From assembly GCA_951213105.1 (NCBI GenBank), contig OX578152.1:74305680-74369679 (forward strand): a stretch of 64,000 bases of DNA. The letters are read 5' to 3'. The notes beneath the pieces were generated by a model, which saw nothing but the letters and a program-made list of their open reading frames with translations, was not told the DNA's origin and ran no database searches. This document shows positions 57,150 to 64,000 of the stretch, in pieces. The first letter of the stretch is position 1. Each line of letters starts with the position of its first letter. The position numbers and the translations under genes were made by a program. Source of the stretch: Amaurobius ferox. Lineage: Eukaryota > Arthropoda > Arachnida > Araneae > Amaurobiidae.

Positions 57150-57922
57150 AGTGAGTCTGTGGAGACGATAACTGACGAACGAATGGACCGATTCGAACCA
57201 AATTTGGTACAAAAATCACAATCCGTAAACACTGGAAGCCTATTGTTTTTAAACGTAATCGAATGTTCAGAACCCCCCTAAATTTTCGAATAAAATTTTG
57301 AAAAATCGTCAAAAAATCAAAACCACTAATAAAGTTACGCAAATTGACATTTCTTATGTAATTTTTCATTAGAAAATTATTGACATAAATTTTAGAACGT
57401 TAACATGAACCGTTCTCGAGATATTGCACATTTTTCAAAAAAATTATTAAAAAGTTATATAAAATGAAAAAAAAAATATTTCCTATTGAGAAACATTTTC
57501 ATTTTCTATTTGTAATACCATGCGATAAATTGGGTGACATCATTCTCGTAGATTTAGCTCGTTCCATTCATGAAAAAATATACTTTGAGTAATACTTTTG
57601 TATTTGAACGCCAATAGTCATTTTTCTGTTGTAAGAACAACTTATTTCTTCATCCATAACGCTTGGCGAAATTTTGGCGACGAATTTGGCAGAATGTCTC
57701 CAACTTGGCGACTTTTTGAAATGTTGCCAAATTAACGAAAATCTCGTCAAATGGATAAAAATGACGCTAAATCAATGAAAATGACGCTAATTGTCGAAAA
57801 TTCAATATCTTGGAAATAATATTAGTATCTACTATAAGAAAAACCTATTTTTTACTGTAAAAGTAGTAAATTCATTACATTATATAAGGAAAGTCATGTG
57901 TTGCCCACATCAGATTTTTTTT
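56953..57922 (+). mobile_element. Family D copy 5, inserted inside copy 4
   Basis: Complete element from 'actttccttatatacataat' to 'gcccacatcagatttttttt', lying in the T run of copy 4. The TG minisatellite is at 57080-57150. This insertion fixes both termini of the family. Confidence 0.85.
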
Positions 57923-57990
57923 ACTGTAAAAGTAGTAAATTCATTGCATTATATAAGGAAAGTCATGTGTTGTCCACATCAGATTTTTTT
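57923..57990 (+). mobile_element. Family D copy 4, 3' remainder
   Basis: 'tactgtaaaagtagtaaatt' to 'gttgtccacatcagattttt': completes the element that starts at 56066. Confidence 0.8.
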
Positions 57991-58790
57991 CCATAAACAT
58001 GATTTTATCTGACATTTTCCCTCAGGTACCTCTGTACATATAGATCAAAATTTTAAATTCGAATTTTTTCAAGCCTTAAATAGAACATGATAGTGCACGA
58101 GAAAAGTGAAGTCCATTCTCCAGTCCTAATGAAGCGAAATCAACATTTACTTGAAATTTGTGATCCACTTTAATCGAAAACTACAATAGGTAGGAAGATG
58201 AAAATTTACACACATACGCAAAATTGCACACAGATGTGCAGAATCACAATTTCAACAATTAAAACGAACTGTAACAGAGTGAAACTCCCATTTTAAGCCG
58301 AGCAGGCTCACTACGCTTCGTACAAATAACAAGTAAACAACAACTTTTAGATAACATATCAAAGCCTCAACATTTGTATGCATTGTGATATAATCTTGCT
58401 TTTGTATATTAAATACTTTTTCCAATTTACATATGTTACTTTGATCTCATTGTTTTCCTGTATTCTAATTTGTTTTATTTAATATTCAAATTCTAAAAAC
58501 TTATATGCTCTTTTATATTAGGATTCTCAAATATTGAAATTAAATGTTTATACTTTTAATTTCATAATTATTTGTCAAACTAAGTTTTAATTTGAAATCT
58601 TTCACAGCTCGCATACCCCATATGCACGAGCCCATTCAAAATCCGCTTTTTGTTAGTTAATTATTTCGATCAAAATTTATTTATTTATGTAATCATTGTT
58701 TTCCTTCGTAATTTGTGTATGATCCCTGAAACGCGATATGCCGACATGAGTTTTCCCCACTGGGAGCCCATGTCGATACATCGAAAAGTT
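57991..58790. other. No recognised feature
   Basis: AT-rich DNA; nothing recognised. Confidence 0.4.
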
Positions 58791-59083
58791 GTTTAAGTCA
58801 GCATTTTCGTCTTTTCATATCTCTGGGACTTTTTATGATAAAATGCTGAAATTTTGTACATTACCTTATTAGTGTATGGGGCACATTTTACTCCTAAATT
58901 TAAACATTTTACTAATAATTGCCGTATAAAAATTTAAATTTTGTATTTCTTAAAATTTAATTCCCTTGAAAATTTTAATCGATTTCATAAAATTCTATAC
59001 CTTTTTTACGCAACTTTGTAATTTATTATACATCAATATTTAAGGAATAAAAGCCGAGGTCAATGTTTTTGGGACACCCGGTA
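58791..59083. mobile_element. Single mariner-type transposon end
   Basis: The right edge reads 'tttttgggacacccggta' (59064-59083), in reverse 'taccgggtgtcccaaaaa', a typical Tc1/mariner terminus with TA. The opposite end is not found, so this is a truncated or very diverged copy; its left limit is a guess. Confidence 0.5.
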
Positions 59084-59241
59084 TATATATATATATGTTT
59101 TATAATGTGTATATATACATTATAAAACATGAAAAAAGTGTTAAAATTTAGTGAATTGATTAAAAAGTTAAAAGCAAAAAATAAGTTATAATACAACTTG
59201 TAAAGCGCTATGCTGCAATTTACATGTGTATACCAATATAT

Positions 59242-59305
59242 ATTCCCAAATAGGACAATTACTAGAATTATTACGAGTACATTGTTACTTGTCCTATTTG
59301 GGAAT
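59242..59305. other. 17 bp perfect inverted repeat with 30 nt loop
   Basis: 'attcccaaataggacaa' (59242-59258) pairs exactly with 59289-59305. Confidence 0.85.
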
Positions 59306-59420
<115 letters not shown>

Positions 59421-59699
59421 TGCATCTTTTCTTTTCTTTTTTATTTATTGTCATTTTATAGTTTAAGCCTCCAGATTTTGATAATCCTTTGATGTTTGAA
59501 CTTGATTTGTATGTATCGCTCTTGAATGTTGATAAATTCATGTGTATTACTAATACTTTAAAATTAAGATCAATTTGTCTTGTATGGTAGCAATGGTTTC
59601 CTTTTGTTAGATATTTCCTATCATATCCTCTTTACTTTATTTTCCTCCGTATTGTTTTTGAAACAGGGTGTGACACTGTTCATGTTTTAAATTAGTCTT
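59421..59699. other. No recognised feature
   Basis: T-rich DNA that may belong to the Penelope-like 3' fragment downstream; nothing definite. Confidence 0.3.
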
Positions 59700-59711
59700 A
59701 TTTTATTTATT

Positions 59712-59749
<38 letters not shown>

Positions 59750-59900
59750 ATAAATATATAATGATATATACAATATGTATATATACAATGTATGTATATA
59801 TGTATATATGTATATATGTATATATATATGTATGTATATATATATGTATATATGTATATGTACACATAATATATATGTATATATACAATATGTAGTCCAA
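59700..59900. repeat. TA/TATG microsatellite
   Basis: (TA)n at 59713-59744, then 'tatatgtatatatgtatata' style repeats to 59900. Confidence 0.95.
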
Positions 59901-59979
59901 GTTATATGTATTTATAGATATAATCTATCACTGATATCAGAAACATGCATTTTGTGTTCACTTTGATACAATACTTGGA

Positions 59980-60277
59980 CTTGACAAAGAGTTTTATCGA
60001 AATGAACAATTCATTTGTTTGGGCCTAGGGCTTGTCCAAGTGTAGAGCTTTAATGCTTGGATTTTATCTTATTTTCTGTTATTGATTTCTTTCCATTGAT
60101 GTTTATTGTTTGTAAGCAGTTTGATGATTAGAGGTTTGCATTTTATATTCCACTTGATTTATGATTCTCTGTTTGATACTTCTTTATTTGTTAGGCATTT
60201 TTTAATGTTGGGGTTTGAGTTGCAACTTCTCTCTATTCTATCATTGGATTTTCAAATTTTCAATCTATTGTTATTAT

Positions 60278-60300
<23 letters not shown>
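59980..60300 (+). mobile_element. Penelope-like element 3' terminal fragment
   Basis: Plus-strand homolog of 15208-15500 in reverse: 'acttgacaaagagttttatc' (degraded hammerhead-like core), 'ggcctagggcttgtccaagt', 'gagttgcaacttctctctat', 'tctatcattggattttcaaa', ending at (TA)n 60289-60315. Confidence 0.5.
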
Positions 60301-60315
<15 letters not shown>

Positions 60316-60319
<4 letters not shown>

Positions 60320-60910
60320 ATAAATATATAATGATCTTAAGATATATAAAAACAGAAATCTCACTCGAATGGAGCTACGCTACTAGGTAGAGACGATTAA
60401 GATATAGCAACCAAAATGGAACAGGAAGAACTAAGTACCAAAAGATGACCGCGGGGGGGGGGGGGGGTGATCCCTGCTCCCCGGTTAAGTAAGCTTTATG
60501 TCGCGACGACACTCCCGGTAGCCGGTACTCAGCCAAAAATAATACATAAGTATCAAATCAAGAAACCAAGAGATCTGCGATATTAAATCCATATAGAAAG
60601 GAAATAACTATACAATAGCTATTGCCAAATAAAATATTCATAAAGTCAAGTTCCCAAAACCTTCTTTTAAAATGCCCATTACATACAAAAAAAAAACAAG
60701 AATATTCAATATAAATTAAAAGAAAAAAGTACGTGTCAATTATCGATACAACTAAAATATTTTTCTTAGAGTTCATGTTAAAATTGCACAGGCAAGACGG
60801 ACTAACCATCATGCCCCCACCTGAACATCTTAAGTCGAATTACACAACTTCCTTGTATCAAACACACTTGGTATAAAAGTATTAAGAGAGACTAAGGATA
60901 AAAATAGTAG
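60316..60910. other. No gene; G15 run in a GC-rich patch
   Basis: A run of about 15 G (60453-60467) is followed by GC-rich 'tcgcgacgacactcccggta' 'gccggtac'. This patch is unlike its AT-rich surroundings, but no RNA gene or frame is recognised. Confidence 0.4.
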
Positions 60911-60923
60911 TATATATATATAG

Positions 60924-60954
<31 letters not shown>

Positions 60955-60960
60955 TATATA
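60911..60960. repeat. (TA)n microsatellite
   Basis: TA repeats with 'agtatata' interruptions. Confidence 0.95.
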
Positions 60961-61151
60961 ATTTCTTGTAAGGTACATGTATCAAATTTGGAACCTCTCA
61001 AACTCTGTTCTATATTCGATAGATTCACTTCAGAATTTTTTATTTTGAGTAAAGAATTTAAAAATATTTTCCTCGAAACAAAATTCAATTTCAAAAACTA
61101 TTTTTTTCTACTTTTAAAATTATTAAAAATGTTATAAATCCTATTGTTTTA

Positions 61152-62438
61152 AACACTTTACAACAAAGTTGAAAAGTGTTTATGACGTTGTTCATTCTGT
61201 CCGTCTGTCTGTCTGTCCGTTAGCACGATAACTGCCGTAAAAATGACTTAATCAAAATGAAATTTTAGTATGTTGTTCAGACGGTCTGTAGGACCTATGG
61301 GAATATAAATGAATAATATCACCCAATTAGTTTTGGATTGAACCCGGATTGAAAAAATGAAATACATTGAGCCCTATGGGACCTAATTTTTCAAGCATTC
61401 TTTGAGCAAATTTAAAATTCACAAATTGCTTCGAAAATTTTAGGTAATATTCAAATTGTTCCATAAAATCTATAAAAAAAAATTCAGCGAAATATATTCA
61501 GTAGTTTTTTAAATAAAAATTAAAATATTAATTACACCTCTTATATGAAACGATCACGTGACCATGATATGAAACGATCACATGACCCACTTCAAAATGA
61601 TATATGGCATCCATCTTGTTTCAAAATCGTGATTTTTTTAAGTTCTTTTTAATTCATATTGAGTGTTGTATCCGTCCAAAAACTACTTTATTTTTGCTTA
61701 AATTCTGTGCATCTACGTACTAAAACAACACAATGACAATATATTTGAGTTTAAATTCTCATTCAAATTTGATTATTTCTACAACTAAGCCTATTTTTCA
61801 CCTATGTAAAATGTAAACAGCAACATATGTAGAATGAGTTGTATTAGAATTACTGTATTTCTTTAACACAAAATAATTCAGTCCATGGAGTCTGCATGGC
61901 TGACATGAATGAAATATTAATTGATTTTATAAACAGAAGGACGATTTTTTTCGATGAAGTTTTAAGCATAGAGTTTATGAATTGTAGCTCCATGGTCTTA
62001 ATTTTTAAATAAAATAAATTATTATAGTATTGTGATGAATGAAATGAATGAAATCCTGCTTTTATAGAGAGATCCAGGCGTGTTATTTTTTCTATGACGT
62101 CATTTGAATTTATTTCAGTTGTTTTCGATGAAGTTTTCAAATATAATAAATTATCGTAGTATTATGATAGTTTTAAAAATATTACCGTGGAATGTATTGC
62201 ATTTTAGAGATATTTAAACCATGCAATTTATATTTCAATGCCGTCATTTGAATGAAGTTCATTTTTTTTTCAATGAAAGTTTAAGTTTTCAAATATAATA
62301 AATCAATGTAGTATTGTGATAGTTTTAAAATATTACCCAGGAATGTATTGCATTTTCGACTTTTTAAAATAAAATTGCATTGAAGTTGGAAAGTGTTTCA
62401 TAATCAATGCTTTAAGCATGATTGATCTTTCTTCTTTT
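61152..62438 (+). mobile_element. Helitron-like non-autonomous element, family E copy 4 (long form)
   Basis: Begins 'aacactttacaacaaagttg' after a T run, TCTG microsatellite at 61200-61217, and ends 'gttggaaagtgtttcataat' with hairpin 'atcaatgctttaagcatgat' 'tgat'. It carries the ~480 bp internal segment shared with copy 3. A 96-codon minus frame (61850-62140) inside it is not supported as a gene, although the equivalent region of copy 3 is similar. Confidence 0.75.
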
Positions 62439-64000
62439 AATCCTGAAGACAAATTAATCTGAAACTTTTTCAATGCACAAAAGTAAAAAATACTTTACAA
62501 ATTGAGTAATTGACCAGAAATTACAGAAAAAATCAAACGTGTTTTTAATTTTAAATTTCTTAAAATTAAAATTTCAAATTGCTCGAGAATGTGTAATGTA
62601 ATCTTTATGTAAGCACACATTTAGGGAAAAATGCATTACAAAACTCCCATAAAGGAAAAAAAATAATGAAACGTTATGTCCCAGATCCCTTTAAGAAACT
62701 GAATAATCATATTTATTACCATATTTATTAATCATATTTATCATATTAATTATATTCATCAAATGCAGAGAGGAAAAGTAGGTCAGCATTGCAAAATATC
62801 TTCGAGAGTAATATGCATGTACGAATGAAAAACAAGGTTTTATGGAAATGTTTTTGTCTTCATAAAATTTGATGACGGCTGTGTGATATGATTGAATTTG
62901 TCAAACTCCATAGAAGTTAGCTAAATTGTAGCACACTGTACGTTTCCTTGCTTCCAGTGCAGGCATCAGTTATTTCGTATTGAAAAACGGCAATAATTTT
63001 AAAAAAACTAAAAAATCGCTTTCGGGTTATACGCTTTTTTTACAACAGAAATAATTTAATAAATTTGAATAAATCGGTTAAATATCAAATATAATACTGT
63101 ATTACAATGACAAACTATTTTACCAAACTTATTTTAATTGCTTAAATCTTACCTGTTTTTTTTTTCAACGAAAATAATTTTAGACGTTACTTATTGACAG
63201 ACGATTTTCACTTGTGATGTGAAGTTTTGAAAATTCTACTTTTAACACTTTAAGGTTGCTGAGTGTTGTCATCTGCATTTTAATGAAACAATAATAAGCT
63301 AAATAATCCATGAAAAGTTTTCGGAGCCAATATGAATTTCAGTTTTTCCAAAAAAAAATTATGAAATTCAGATTTTTTTTTGTAATTACAAAATAGCATG
63401 TAAAAAAAAACAAAAAAAAACAATGATTTGTATATTTCACATTTTTATATTTAATACACATGTGCATAAAATAAATAAAACCATTGGTTTCCAGTCTCTT
63501 TGGAGATCAGATGATTGAAAGAATAAAGTTACATTATTCATTAATTGATAGTACTGTAGCAATAACATTCTCAATTTTAATCTTGACTTTTGCTACGACA
63601 ATATGACAATTAATTGCCCATAGACCATTTACAAATTGCAGATCAATGATTCCTTTTTGACTCACTAATAAAATATCAAAACACATACATGAAATTTTCT
63701 GCACATTTACTTTTTTAATTACTTACACCAAAATATTTGAGGGTGTATAATTCATGAATTTTTTTTTTGGGGGGACCAAAAATTTTAGAGGGGTGCAACA
63801 ACAATCCGCAAAAATGTCTAACTCTACACTTTACATATATAAATCGAACAATTGTTTATATTGACAACAACAAACCTTACTAAGAAAAATTTCATTATGC
63901 TAATGCATAAATAAAAAAACATGTATTTGCATTCTACTTATTCCATTAAGGTATGTTTATTTAAACCTTTGAAAAGTTGGAAAAGATAAAATTTTCATTT
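62439..64000. other. AT-rich DNA without recognised features
   Basis: Long A and T runs (for example 63351-63425). No repeat family shared with the rest of the window and no convincing reading frame. Confidence 0.45.

Noticed and set aside
60440..60540. snRNA or rRNA fragment in the GC-rich patch after the G run
   Set aside because: No conserved snRNA or rRNA core word recognised.

Overview
The window is AT-rich, repeat-dominated eukaryotic DNA with almost no intact coding capacity. Mobile element types (mariner, PIF/Harbinger, hAT-like, jockey-type LINEs, Penelope-like retroelements, tRNA-derived SINEs, Helitrons and Helitron-like short elements with CAGA or TG microsatellites) and the intron/exon signals point to an arthropod. 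The repeat style resembles spider genomes, but that placement is inference from pattern memory, not from a search.

Layout. 1-3871: a unique segment with a PC4-like, frameshifted coding region, bounded by inverted repeats of at least 440 bp. 4582-5520: a ~300 bp tandem duplication, a tRNA-like box pair and a cluster of CRE/GATA-type palindromes. 6037-7387: a mariner fold-back with TA target duplication, then a 5'-truncated LINE 3' end with a perfect 14 bp target-site duplication (TSD). 7828-10306: two Helitron-like non-autonomous elements (families D and E). 11114-11600: terminal exons of a small acidic, probably secreted peptide gene, the best host-gene candidate on the plus strand. 12521-15207: ancient Helitron relics and CA/TA microsatellites. 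15190-22138: two Penelope-like RT relics in opposite orientation, one split by a TA-flanked transposon that carries an HTH transposase fragment. 22216-27080: further family E, A and D copies, a TA-flanked MITE and short satellites. 27871-36700: tRNA-like sequence, SINEs, a decayed LINE ORF1 (zinc-knuckle gag), a second MITE copy and several direct or inverted repeats. 36936-53302: about 16 kb of tandem rolling-circle-type arrays: two 3.4 kb family B Helitrons head to tail, three family C Helitron copies, four ~0.75 kb family A copies, and another family B copy. 53740-57990: degenerate element ends, a probable terminal exon on the minus strand, a Harbinger-type MITE, and one family D element inserted inside another. 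57991-64000: microsatellites, a mariner end, a Penelope-like 3' end, one family E copy and then featureless AT-rich DNA.

The most unusual signals are: (1) very short (37-63 bp) insertions that share one 3' end and are flanked by TSDs; (2) the inverted-repeat-bounded PC4-like segment; (3) several unrelated Helitron-like families that share one architecture and one CAGA-microsatellite module. No operon-like organisation exists here; nearly every recognisable protein segment is a relic.
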